A stretch of 64,000 bases of DNA, from assembly GCA_902790175.1 (NCBI GenBank), contig CADAQZ010000008.1:1-64000 (forward strand), written 5' to 3'. Made by a program: the position numbers and the translations under genes. Shown one piece after another: positions 33,546 to 41,679 of this stretch; position 1 is the first letter of the stretch, and every line of letters begins with the position of its first letter. Under the pieces are notes generated by a model. That model was not told the origin of the DNA. It did no database searches and worked only from the letters and a program-made list of their open reading frames with translations. This DNA comes from an uncultured Eubacteriales bacterium (GTDB taxonomy: Bacteria; Bacillota; Clostridia; Christensenellales; Aristaeellaceae).

Positions 33546-34112
33546 ATGTGCGGCCGATACTACCTGAGCCCGCGCGACCTGGTGGAATACGCGCCTAAGG
33601 GACTCTATCCGGAGGAAGCGCTGGACGGCGGCACGGACGTCTGCCCCGGCATGGAGGCGCCCGCGCTGGTGAACGATAGCAGTGCGTCCGAAGCGCGGCG
33701 CATGCGCTGGGGCTTTGCGCGATCCGAGGGCGGACTCGTCATCAACGCGCGCGTGGAGACGATGAGGGAAAGGCCGATGTTCCGCGCGCTGGCGAGGGAC
33801 AGGCGCTGCGCGTTGCCCGCCGCGCGCTACTACGAGTGGCGCAAGTCGGACAGGCAAAAGTTCGACATCTCGCTGCCGGAGCGCTTCTGGCTGGCGGGGC
33901 TCTGGCGCGTCGGCGACGACGGCCCTGAATTCGTCGTGCTCACGCAGCCGCCCGTGGACGCCATCACGCCCATCCACAATCGCATGCCGCTGCTGCTGCC
34001 CGACCGAGACGCGCTGGGGCGATGGTTCAGCGGGGAGATTCCGCTGTACGACGGCAGCGCCGCGCTGAACATCCACGCCGTGGGCCCGGAGCAGCTTTCG
34101 ATGCGGTTTTGA
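33546..34112 (+). CDS. SRAP-domain DNA-protein crosslink protein (YedK/HMCES family)
   Basis: 188 residues from ATG 33546, three codons inside the open frame. This start puts the catalytic cysteine at position 2 (MCGRYYLSP), exposed once Met is removed. Other family marks are MRWGFA, INARVETM, ARYYEWRKSD (active-site Glu) and PIHNRMPLLLP (active-site His). These proteins bond covalently to abasic sites in single-stranded DNA and shield them. It stands alone, divergent from the spo0A-like gene, and is followed by a dispersed repeat. Confidence 0.93.
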   Translation: MCGRYYLSPRDLVEYAPKGLYPEEALDGGTDVCPGMEAPALVNDSSASEARRMRWGFARSEGGLVINARVETMRERPMFRALARDRRCALPAARYYEWRKSDRQKFDISLPERFWLAGLWRVGDDGPEFVVLTQPPVDAITPIHNRMPLLLPDRDALGRWFSGEIPLYDGSAALNIHAVGPEQLSMRF

Positions 34113-34126
34113 TAAAAGAAGAGGCC

Positions 34127-34236
34127 GGATTGCCACGTCGGTCCATTGCATGGACCTTCTCGCAATGACGTTGTACATGATCGTAAACACAGTACGTCAT
34201 TGCGAGGAGCATCCATAAGGATGCGACGTGGCAATC
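34127..34236. repeat. Inverted dispersed repeat (GATTGCCACG type)
   Basis: GATTGCCACGTCG at the left end and CGACGTGGCAATC at the right end are inverted, with inner CTCGCAATGACGT / ACGTCATTGCGAG also inverted. Repeats of this kind occur many times per genome in various gut bacteria. Here it separates the convergent SRAP and spoIIP genes and may form a long hairpin at both transcript ends. Confidence 0.75.
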
Positions 34237-34241
34237 TGACC

Positions 34242-35189
34242 TTATTCATTCTCCTTCTCCCACTTCGCCTTCATCTCCGCCAGCGCCGCGTCCGGGTGCT
34301 CCAGCATCAGGTCCTCAATCGCCTCCGCCAGCGGGTCGACCGCGTCGAGCGCCTGGCGCAGCGTGTTCTTGTTGTGGCCGACCTCCACCAATATCGAAAA
34401 CACGCCGATGTGCTGGTTGTAGCGCCCGTCCTTCACCAGCGTCGGCTTGCACAGCCCCGGCTCGATGGCGTTGATCCTCGCCTCCAGTTCACGTGCGAAG
34501 GCGAGGTTTTCCTCGAAGTACGGCTTGACGTCGAAACCCTTGCCGTTGCCGATCAGCAGCATCAGCGGCGCGAGTTCCTTCCCGTCTGAGCCGCTTACCG
34601 TCAGCGCCTCGCCCTCGGCGAAGGCGTCGCGGTGCAGGTCGATGTACAGGTCAAAGCGCTCGTCGTAGCCCTCCAGCGTCTTGAGCGAGCGCGTGTAGGC
34701 GGTGGAGAGCTCGCCGCCCTCGTGGTCGGTCAGGTCGTGCGTCACCTCGAAGCCGCGGCTCCTCAGCTGTTTCGCCAGTTCCTCGCCCACGCGCACGACG
34801 CTGTGGCCGGAATCGGTGGTGCGCCACGCCTCCAGCGCGTCGTAGGGATCGCCGGGCACCTGCTCATAGGCCTCGTGGGTGTGCGTGTGGTAGATCAGCA
34901 CCTTCAACGCCGCGGGTTCGGCTGTGGGCTCCGGGAGGATCTCCACCTCGATCGTCTCTCCGCCCGGGTCCAGAGGCAGCCCGGCGGCAACGCCGGACGA
35001 GGCAAAGACCAGCGTGGTCTTTGCCTCGTCGCCGTTCGCGGCGTCCACCAGGTTGGCCGTGCCGCTGTAACCGGGGGACGGCTCCCGGCGCAGCAGCCGC
35101 GCCCCCACCAGCGCCAGCGCCGCCACCAGCACCAGTATCGCGGCGACCAGCAGCACCTTTGAAGCCCGTATGACCTTGAATCGAACCAT
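34242..35189 (-). CDS. spoIIP: Stage II sporulation protein P (peptidoglycan hydrolase)
   Basis: 315 residues from ATG 35189 (GGGAGGTG upstream). A single membrane anchor (VLLVAAILVLVAALALVGA, about 10-28) holds an extracytoplasmic SpoIIP domain: VLIYHTHTHEAYEQVPG, SGHSVVRVGEELAKQLRSRG, FDLYIDLHRDAF, and SILVEVGHNKNTLRQALDAV. SpoIIP is an amidase and endopeptidase that, with SpoIID and SpoIIM, thins septal wall and drives engulfment of the forespore. The zinc ligands expected in HTHTHE and DLHRD are present. spoIID and spoIIM are not in the window. Confidence 0.9.
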   Translation of the reverse strand: MVRFKVIRASKVLLVAAILVLVAALALVGARLLRREPSPGYSGTANLVDAANGDEAKTTLVFASSGVAAGLPLDPGGETIEVEILPEPTAEPAALKVLIYHTHTHEAYEQVPGDPYDALEAWRTTDSGHSVVRVGEELAKQLRSRGFEVTHDLTDHEGGELSTAYTRSLKTLEGYDERFDLYIDLHRDAFAEGEALTVSGSDGKELAPLMLLIGNGKGFDVKPYFEENLAFARELEARINAIEPGLCKPTLVKDGRYNQHIGVFSILVEVGHNKNTLRQALDAVDPLAEAIEDLMLEHPDAALAEMKAKWEKENE

Positions 35190-35217
35190 GCGTTCACCTC
35201 CCGCAGCATTGCACAGT

Positions 35218-35246
35218 AGCATATGTGCGCCGGGCGGATAACATGA
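35218..35246 (-). promoter_or_regulatory. Candidate sigma-E promoter of spoIIP
   Basis: Minus strand TCATGTT (35246-35240; sigma-E -35, six of seven), 14-base spacer, CATATGCT (35225-35218; -10, six of eight). B. subtilis spoIIP is transcribed by sigma-E, and this site is 29 bases before the ATG. Confidence 0.55.
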
Positions 35247-35389
35247 CGGGCGTCAATTGCCGATGATTTGCATATATTTTTTCTCGATAATTCACTCTTG
35301 TACCGGTCGAATGGGCGCTGATTTGCCGTCCGTGGGCGTCAAAAATGCCATAATTTCAAGTAAATAATGCATAAACTTGCATCACAGGC

Positions 35390-35418
35390 TTGCAAAAAGC
35401 GTCTAAATGCGTTATAAT
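35390..35418 (+). promoter_or_regulatory. Sigma-A promoter of the RpiR regulator gene
   Basis: TTGCAA (35390-35395), 17-base spacer, TATAAT (35413-35418). The rest of the 277-base region between spoIIP and this gene is AT-rich with no other clear feature. Confidence 0.8.
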
Positions 35419-35466
35419 TGCAGTAATCGACTTTTCATCAGGCAAAATCAGGGAGGGTTCACCTCA

Positions 35467-36333
35467 ATGGACAACGCACAGGAACTGATCCAACGTTTGA
35501 ATCACAGCGGAAAAAAACTTTCAAAAAGCCACCGCCGCATCGCCGAGTGCATCGTCACGCACTACGACAAGGTGGTGTTCATGACTGCCTCCAAGCTGGG
35601 GGAATACGTCGGCGTGTCCGAGTCCACCGTCGTGCGCTTCGCCGCGGCGCTGGGCTACAGCGGCTACCCGCACCTGCAGAAGGCGCTGCAGGAGCTGATC
35701 CGCCATCGCCTGACCGCCTCGCAGCGCTTTGAGATGACCTCCGACATGGACCACGCGCAGGTGCTGAACAAGGTGTTGAAGGCCGACATCCAGAACATCC
35801 GCTCGACGCTGGATGAGATGGACATCAACGCCTTCGAGGACGCCATCGAGAAGATCATCGCCGCGCGGAGCATCTATGTACTCGGCCTGCGTGCGTCCGC
35901 GCCGATCGCGGAGTTCTTCGGCCACTACCTGCGCTTCATCTTCCCGAACGTGACGGTCGTCACCAGCGGCGTCAGCGACGTGTTCGAGCAGCTGGCCCGC
36001 ATCGGCGACGGCGACCTCTTGATCGGCATATCGTTCCCGCGCTACACAGCGCGCTCCATCGAGGCGATGGAATTCGCGCGCTCGCGCGGCGCGTCGCTGA
36101 TCGCCATCACGGACGGCCCGCTCTCACCGCTGCACGCCACGGCGGACACCTGCCTGATGGCCAAGAGCGACATGTCCTCGTTCGTCGATTCGTTCGCCGC
36201 GCCGCTGTCGCTGATCAACGCGCTGATCGTGGCGCTCGGCCAGCGCCGCCGCCACGAGGTGACGCAGTACTTCGAGGAGATGGAGGAGATCTGGGGCAAG
36301 TACGACGTGTACCTCGCCAAGACCAGCGAATGA
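35467..36333 (+). CDS. RpiR/MurR-family transcriptional regulator
   Basis: 288 residues from ATG 35467 (GGGAGGG upstream). The amino-terminal helix-turn-helix is of RpiR type (LSKSHRRIAECIVTHYDKVV, ASKLGEYVGVSESTVVRFAA). The carboxy-terminal SIS domain, which binds phosphosugars, includes SIYVLGLRASAPIAEFFGHY and DLLIGISFPRYTARSIEAME. Such proteins sense phosphorylated sugars and control their use; no sugar genes are nearby. The next gene, an HI0933-type flavoprotein, follows after 12 bases and shares the transcript. Confidence 0.9.
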   Translation: MDNAQELIQRLNHSGKKLSKSHRRIAECIVTHYDKVVFMTASKLGEYVGVSESTVVRFAAALGYSGYPHLQKALQELIRHRLTASQRFEMTSDMDHAQVLNKVLKADIQNIRSTLDEMDINAFEDAIEKIIAARSIYVLGLRASAPIAEFFGHYLRFIFPNVTVVTSGVSDVFEQLARIGDGDLLIGISFPRYTARSIEAMEFARSRGASLIAITDGPLSPLHATADTCLMAKSDMSSFVDSFAAPLSLINALIVALGQRRRHEVTQYFEEMEEIWGKYDVYLAKTSE

Positions 36334-36345
36334 CAGGGGAAAAGC

Positions 36346-37590
36346 ATGAACCGGAAACAGATCATCGTAATAGGCGGAGGCGCGGCCGGCATGATGGCCG
36401 CGCTCTTTGCCGCCAGAAACGGCGCGGGCGTGACGCTGCTGGAGCGCAATGAAAAGCTGGGCAAGAAGGTGTACATCACCGGCAAGGGCCGCTGCAACCT
36501 GACCAACGCCTCCGAGATGGAAACGGTCCAGAAGAACGTGTTTCGCAATCCGCGCTTTTTATACGCCGCGTTCGCCGCGCTGGACAACAGAGGCGTGATG
36601 GAATTGATCGAGGGACTCGGAACGCCGCTGAAAATCGAGCGCGGCTACCGCGTGTTCCCAGTCTCGGACAAGGCCAGCGACGTGATCGCAGCGCTTCGGC
36701 GCGGACTGGATGGGGCGGGCGTGCGCGTCGTGCTGAACGCGCGCGTCAAGTCGCTTCTGATCGAGGACGGCCGCTGCACAGGCGTGATAATGGAAAGCGG
36801 CGAGGCGCTGCGCGCGGACGCCGTGATCCTCGCCACCGGCGGGCTGAGCTATCCCGCCACGGGCTCCACCGGCGACGGCCACCGCATGGCCGAAGACGCG
36901 GGCCACGCCGTCACCGCCACGCTCCCGGCGCTCGTGCCCATCGACACGGTCGAAAGCTGGCCGGGCACGCTCGCGGGCTTGAGCCTCAAAAACGTCAAGC
37001 TGAGCGCGTTCGCCGCGGGTCCGAAGAAGGAGAAGAAGATCTACAGCGAGATGGGGGAGATGCTCTTTACGCACACCGGCATCTCCGGCCCGCTGGCGCT
37101 GACCCTCTCCAGCGTCCTTCCGGAGGCCCTCACAGGCGTTCGGCTGGAGATCGACCTGAAACCCGCGCTGGACGATCAAATGCTCGACGCGCGCCTCCTG
37201 CGCGATTTCCGGGACATGTCGCGCAAGCAGCTCGGCTCGGTGGCGGACGGACTCGCGCCGCACAGCCTCGCCCAGCAGCTGCTCAAGCTGGCAGGCCTGA
37301 GCCCGGCGATGCCTGTCAATGGCGTGACGGCCCCCCAGCGCGCGGACCTGCTCCGCATCCTCAAGCACGTGCCCCTCACGCCCAAATCCCTGCGCGGCTT
37401 CGACGAGGCGATCATCACCCGCGGCGGCATCAGCGTGAAGGACATCAACCCCTCCACGATGGAAAGCAAAAAGCTGCCCGGCCTCTACTTCGCCGGGGAG
37501 CTGATCGACGTGGACGCCGCCACCGGCGGCTTCAACCTCCAGATCGCCTGGTCCACCGGCGCCCTCGCCGGGATAAGCGCGGCAGAATAA
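36346..37590 (+). CDS. FAD-dependent oxidoreductase of the HI0933/BaiN family
   Basis: 414 residues. The FAD-binding start is IIVIGGGAAGMMAALFAARN, with LLERNEKLGKKVYITGKGRC, ATGGLSYPATGSTGDGHRMA, and the carboxy-terminal GLYFAGELIDVDAATGGFNL, all hallmarks of the family. Members are flavoproteins of mostly unknown substrate; one, BaiN, has been linked to bile-acid dehydroxylation, which does not by itself imply that role here. It is co-transcribed with the RpiR regulator and ended by a strong palindromic terminator. Confidence 0.9.
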   Translation: MNRKQIIVIGGGAAGMMAALFAARNGAGVTLLERNEKLGKKVYITGKGRCNLTNASEMETVQKNVFRNPRFLYAAFAALDNRGVMELIEGLGTPLKIERGYRVFPVSDKASDVIAALRRGLDGAGVRVVLNARVKSLLIEDGRCTGVIMESGEALRADAVILATGGLSYPATGSTGDGHRMAEDAGHAVTATLPALVPIDTVESWPGTLAGLSLKNVKLSAFAAGPKKEKKIYSEMGEMLFTHTGISGPLALTLSSVLPEALTGVRLEIDLKPALDDQMLDARLLRDFRDMSRKQLGSVADGLAPHSLAQQLLKLAGLSPAMPVNGVTAPQRADLLRILKHVPLTPKSLRGFDEAIITRGGISVKDINPSTMESKKLPGLYFAGELIDVDAATGGFNLQIAWSTGALAGISAAE

Positions 37591-37594
37591 TAGA

Positions 37595-37630
37595 AACCGG
37601 GTCGGTTTCCAATTGGAAACCGACCCGGTT
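37595..37630. terminator. Bidirectional palindromic terminator
   Basis: A perfect 36-base palindrome with stem halves AACCGGGTCGGTTTCCAA and its complement, between the convergent flavoprotein and flavodiiron genes. It has only short T/A flanks, but stem strength and position support termination from both sides. Confidence 0.75.
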
Positions 37631-37643
37631 GTCATCTATTTCC

Positions 37644-39488
37644 TTACTTCAACCTCTCAAAATCCGCCGCGCCGTGCTTGCAGAGCGGGCAGACGAAGTC
37701 CTCGGGCAGCTCCTCGCCCTCGTACACATAGCCGCAGATCTTGCACACCCAGCCGACCTTCTTCTCGTCGGGCTTCGGCGGCTTGGGCTTGATGTGGTCG
37801 AAGTAGTAGGCGTATGTGACGGACGGGGCGCTGGAGAGCACCTGCGCCTCGGTGACGTCGGCCACGAACAGCGTGTGCGTGCCGTAGTCGTGCGCCTCGA
37901 CGACCTTGCCGGACATGAAGGCGTTGGTGCAGCCGGTAATGAAGATCAAGCCGTTCTTCGCGCGCGGGAATCCGCTGCCGGGGAACTTGTTGACGTCGCG
38001 GCCGCTCTGGAAGCCGTAGTACTTGAAGATGTCAAACGGCGCGTCCTGCGTGAGCACCGACACGTTGAAGACGCCGGTCTTCAGGATCATGTCGTGCGTG
38101 TAGTTGCCCTTGTTCACGGCGATCGTGATGCGGTTGGGGTTGCTGGTCAGCTGAGAAGCGGTGTTGATGATGCAGCCGTTGTCCTTGTCGCCGTCCTTTG
38201 CCGTCAGCACGAACAGGCCGTAGCTCAGTTTAAACATGGCGTTGGGTTCCACGGCCTCGCTCGCGCTGTGCTCGATGACCTCGGGCTTGGGGAGCGTGTC
38301 CACGATGGCGGCCACCAGGTCGTCCAGTTCGGACATCTGGCTGTCCTTCAGCGCGGATTTCAGCGTCAGCGTGTTTTCGAGGATCGTCGTGTTCTTCAGC
38401 CGCCCCAGCAGCTCGCGCATCAGCCCGCCGGACGTGGGCGCCCAGCTGCCGTTTTCAACGAGCGCGATGGTGCGGTTCTGGATGTTGTGCGCCACCACGT
38501 CGTGCAGCGCGTTCTCCATGTTCACGAAGATGCCGGCGTTGTAGGTGGTGGAGGCGAACACGAGGTGGCTGACGCGGAATGCCTCGGACACGATCACCGA
38601 CGGGTGCGTCACGGACACGTCGTACATCTTCACGTTGCGCACGCCCGCGTCCGCCAGCTTGCTGGCGATGATGTTGGCGGCGTTTTCGGTGTGGCCGTAC
38701 ACGGAGGCGTAGGCGATCATGACGCCGTTCTCCTCGGGGGTGTAGCTGGCCCACAGCTGGTATTTCTCGATGAACCAGCCGATGTCCTTGCGCCAGACGG
38801 GTCCGTGCAGCGGGCAGAGCATCTTTATATCCAGCGCCGCGGCCTTCTTAAGGAGCGCCAGCACCTGCGTGCCGTACTTGCCGACGATGTTGGTGTAGTA
38901 GCGCCGCGCGTCGTCCAGGCACTGCGTCTCAAAGTTCACCTCGTCCGCGAAGATGTTGCCGTTCAGCGCGCCGAACGTGCCGAAGGCGTCCGCGGAGAAC
39001 AGCACCTTGTCGGTTTTGTCGTAGGACACCATGACCTCCGGCCAGTGCACCATCGGGGCCATCACGAAGGCGAACGTGTGCTTGCCGGTGTTGAGCGTGT
39101 CGTTCTCCTTCACGACCGTCACGCGGCTTTCGATGTCAAATGTAAAGTAGTTCTTGATCATGTTCAGCGCCTTGGCGTTGGTCACGATCTTCACGCTCGG
39201 GTAGCGCAGCACCAGCTCCGCCAACGTGGCGCAGTGATCCGGCTCCATGTGGTTGACCACCAGGTAGTCCAGCCCCCTGTCGCCCAGCAAGTGCGCGAGG
39301 TTTTCAAAGAACACCTCGCTGACGCTCCGGTCCACGGTGTCAAACAGCACGGTCTGCTCGTCCAGCACCAGATAGGCGTTGTAGGAGACGCCGTTCGGGA
39401 TCGGGTAGACGTTCTCAAACAGCGCCAGGCGTCGGTCGCTGCCGCCCACCCAGTACATATCCTCTGTGATCCGTTTAACGCAATGCAT
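37644..39488 (-). CDS. Multi-domain flavodiiron protein with flavin reductase and rubredoxin domains
   Basis: 614 residues, four domains. First a metallo-beta-lactamase-like diiron domain (1-250) with HMEPDHCATL (about 80-89), VHWPEVMV and CPLHGPVWR as iron ligands. Next a flavodoxin domain (254-400; IAYASVYGHTENAANIIASK, ASTTYNAGIF). Then a flavin reductase-like domain (about 420-555; FVLTAKDGDKDNGCIINTAS), and finally a rubredoxin (about 568-614) with CKICGYVYEGE and CPLCKHGAADF. These enzymes reduce O2 or NO to protect anaerobes. Carrying both the reductase and rubredoxin modules suggests it can take electrons without separate carriers. AAGGAGG lies before the ATG. Confidence 0.93.
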   Translation of the reverse strand: MHCVKRITEDMYWVGGSDRRLALFENVYPIPNGVSYNAYLVLDEQTVLFDTVDRSVSEVFFENLAHLLGDRGLDYLVVNHMEPDHCATLAELVLRYPSVKIVTNAKALNMIKNYFTFDIESRVTVVKENDTLNTGKHTFAFVMAPMVHWPEVMVSYDKTDKVLFSADAFGTFGALNGNIFADEVNFETQCLDDARRYYTNIVGKYGTQVLALLKKAAALDIKMLCPLHGPVWRKDIGWFIEKYQLWASYTPEENGVMIAYASVYGHTENAANIIASKLADAGVRNVKMYDVSVTHPSVIVSEAFRVSHLVFASTTYNAGIFVNMENALHDVVAHNIQNRTIALVENGSWAPTSGGLMRELLGRLKNTTILENTLTLKSALKDSQMSELDDLVAAIVDTLPKPEVIEHSASEAVEPNAMFKLSYGLFVLTAKDGDKDNGCIINTASQLTSNPNRITIAVNKGNYTHDMILKTGVFNVSVLTQDAPFDIFKYYGFQSGRDVNKFPGSGFPRAKNGLIFITGCTNAFMSGKVVEAHDYGTHTLFVADVTEAQVLSSAPSVTYAYYFDHIKPKPPKPDEKKVGWVCKICGYVYEGEELPEDFVCPLCKHGAADFERLK

Positions 39489-39541
39489 GTCGCGTCCTCC
39501 TTCTTCGCGGGCCGCAATGCCCGCGCAAAATATCCGCGTCC

Positions 39542-39570
39542 ATTATAGCATACATGTTTTCAGTTGGCAA
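39542..39570 (-). promoter_or_regulatory. Sigma-A promoter of the flavodiiron gene
   Basis: Minus strand TTGCCA (39570-39565), 17-base spacer, TATAAT (39547-39542). The leader holds a GC hairpin (GCGGGC / GCCCGC, about 39506-39523) between promoter and ribosome-binding site, which might affect translation. Confidence 0.8.
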
Positions 39571-39577
39571 TCTCTAC

Positions 39578-40699
39578 CTATGCCGGATTGCGGATGGATA
39601 CCTCCGTCTCGACCTGCGCCTGGGCGTACTTCGCGCGCCAGTCGAACGCACGCCACGCATCCAGGGTCGTGAAATGCCCGGCGGCGCGCTCGGCAAAGCC
39701 GAAGGGCTCTGCGCCGACGCGCTGACACTCGTTTATCACGTCCCGCAGGGCGATCTCGAGATCGTCCTCCAGCCGCGCCGCGTCTTCGTTGCAGACGTCA
39801 TCCAGCGTACTGAGCCGCACAGTGACGCGAAGCGCCATGCCGCCGTCCTCCAGCCGGACCTCGCGCTTGACCCGACCCTCCACAGTGAGCGTGTAGCTCC
39901 TGCCGTCGCACTCAAACGGGATCGCGCGCACGTCGCCGCGAATCAGGTTCATGAGCATCGACTGGCGCGCGTCGAGCGCGCCGACCATGCGCCCCTCGCG
40001 AAACAGCGCCGAACCAAAGAAGCGCTGCCCCATGGGGGAGGAGACGCCCTCCGTGGGCGAGGACGGGCCGATCAGCGAAAGGGCGGGGGATTCCGCGGGC
40101 CGGGCTGTGGCGCCGAGGATGGCCACCGGATCGCCGTAGACGGACCCAAGGAGGTAGTGCGCGTCGGCAAAGCGCGCGTCGGGGATGGTGCCGCGCTGGG
40201 CGTAGTGCTCCAGCATGGCGTTGATCTCCGAGGACAACCGCGTGCCGATGACGGTCTCCTGCGCCTCGATGAAGTCCCGCGCGCGGCCTTCGCAGACGAC
40301 GAAGCGCGCCGTGGTATACAGGTGCGGCGTCTCGGCGATCTGAGAAACGAGCGTCGCAAAGTCCGCCTCCCGTGCCAGCGCTTCTGACGCCACGAGCAGC
40401 TCGATGTGGCTCAAATTCATCTGCCTCGGCGTGGCCTGTTCGAGCGCATCCAGCGCCTGCGGGTAGTCGCCGCCGGATGCGGAAAACGTCAGATAGTCGC
40501 CGCCGCCCTCGCCGGATTCCCCGGCCTTGCTCTTGCCGATCTTGGGAATGCGCGCGGTCAGCTCCAGCTGCCCGTCGTCCAGCCGATCCACGCCAAGTAC
40601 CAGCACATACGCCTGGTTCTCCACCTCGCCGGACACGCCGCACCCGCATAACAGCAACGCCGCGCAAGCCAGCAGCGCGATCAATCCGATTTTGCGCAC
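39578..40699 (-). CDS. gerC: Spore germination lipoprotein, Ger(x)C family
   Basis: 373 residues. A lipoprotein signal with lipobox LLLCGC (Cys about 19) is followed by the GerC-type sequence: NQAYVLVLGVDRLDDGQLEL, NLSHIELLVASEALAREADF (position and pattern typical of this family), and a carboxy-terminal domain. It is the C subunit of a nutrient germinant receptor in the spore inner membrane. Its start overlaps the end of gerB by 19 bases, and gerA-gerB-gerC form one operon. Confidence 0.88.
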   Translation of the reverse strand: MRKIGLIALLACAALLLCGCGVSGEVENQAYVLVLGVDRLDDGQLELTARIPKIGKSKAGESGEGGGDYLTFSASGGDYPQALDALEQATPRQMNLSHIELLVASEALAREADFATLVSQIAETPHLYTTARFVVCEGRARDFIEAQETVIGTRLSSEINAMLEHYAQRGTIPDARFADAHYLLGSVYGDPVAILGATARPAESPALSLIGPSSPTEGVSSPMGQRFFGSALFREGRMVGALDARQSMLMNLIRGDVRAIPFECDGRSYTLTVEGRVKREVRLEDGGMALRVTVRLSTLDDVCNEDAARLEDDLEIALRDVINECQRVGAEPFGFAERAAGHFTTLDAWRAFDWRAKYAQAQVETEVSIRNPA

Positions 40700-41679
40700 G
40701 GGATTTTGCCTCCCTTCTTACCGGCGAGCATCGACAGGAGCGTCGTTGTTCCGATGGCGGCAAAACCCCACCGGGAGAGCGCGATCCCATATGCAGATAG
40801 CACACCCACTCTCGACAGCGCGATCGCCTCGGCAACCGCAAGCAATGCGCACAGCTTGCCGTCCAGTTTCGTAAGCAATCGCTGCAGGCAGGCCGACGCC
40901 GCGAACAGCTCGCAGGCCAGCAGGTGAAACAACCCCGCGAACCACAGCACGATCATCGGCAGCTGCAAGTAGAGGGGCGTGCGCCCGTTGCACAGCAGCG
41001 CGTCCAATCGGTTCAGCCAGCCGCCGCCCAGCTGCGTGGGCACGAGCATGAACTGGAGAAGCGTCAGTCCTGCCGCGATCCCCGCGCCGAGGAGTACGGG
41101 CAGGAACGAAGAAACGCATTCTTCGTCCTCGGGGAGCGCCATGATCGCGAAGGCAGCGACGATCCAACCCGCGCAGCGGACGCCGCCCTCGATGATCGAA
41201 GGCCAGCCCGCGCCCAGCACGGGCCGCAGCCATTCCGGGCGAAAGTAGCGCCACTGAAGCAGCGCCACGCCCAGCAGGAGCGCGGGCGCGATGCGCGTCC
41301 AGATCATCGCCGCGTATCCGACGGCGTCGCCGTTGCGCCACATGCACCAGAGCGCCGCCAGTCCCGCGGGGATCAGTAGCACCAGCGAGGCGGAGCGGTC
41401 CAGCGCCAGATAGCCCGCCGAGCGCGTGACGGCGGCCAGCACGCACGCGCTGTCCACGAGCGCATAGAGCCCCAGCGGCGCGATGAACAGCGCACCGCGA
41501 GGCCGATATTTTGAGATCACAAACATCCAGGGCGCGGCCAGCATGCCGCCGATCAGCGCCGACAGCCAAGCGCCGTTCTGCGTGGTCGGCGCGTCCACGA
41601 CCAGCCCCTGGAAAAGCCGCGCGGCGACGGCTGCCAGCGCAGCGGCCCGGGCCGGACGGTGGGAAATCAATAGCGTCAA
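40681..41679 (-). CDS. gerB: GerB-type spore germination permease
   Basis: 332 residues from TTG 41679, which overlaps the gerA stop as TTGA and has GAGGG upstream. The frame is open much further upstream, but that part is a shadow of gerA. About ten hydrophobic helices of the amino acid-polyamine transporter type are visible (APWMFVISKYRPRGALFIAP, SLVLLIPAGLAALWCMW, WIVAAFAIMALPEDEECVSS, AAIGTTTLLSML). It is the B subunit of the germinant receptor and probably binds the nutrient. It is slightly shorter than usual, and the amino terminus is Ala/Arg-rich; an alternative start cannot be excluded. Confidence 0.8.
   Translation of the reverse strand: MTLLISHRPARAAALAAVAARLFQGLVVDAPTTQNGAWLSALIGGMLAAPWMFVISKYRPRGALFIAPLGLYALVDSACVLAAVTRSAGYLALDRSASLVLLIPAGLAALWCMWRNGDAVGYAAMIWTRIAPALLLGVALLQWRYFRPEWLRPVLGAGWPSIIEGGVRCAGWIVAAFAIMALPEDEECVSSFLPVLLGAGIAAGLTLLQFMLVPTQLGGGWLNRLDALLCNGRTPLYLQLPMIVLWFAGLFHLLACELFAASACLQRLLTKLDGKLCALLAVAEAIALSRVGVLSAYGIALSRWGFAAIGTTTLLSMLAGKKGGKIPCAKSD

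Noticed and set aside
36346..37590. Bile-acid 7-dehydroxylation function for the BaiN-like protein
   Set aside because: The HI0933/BaiN family is broad and no other bai genes are present, so only the family is reported.
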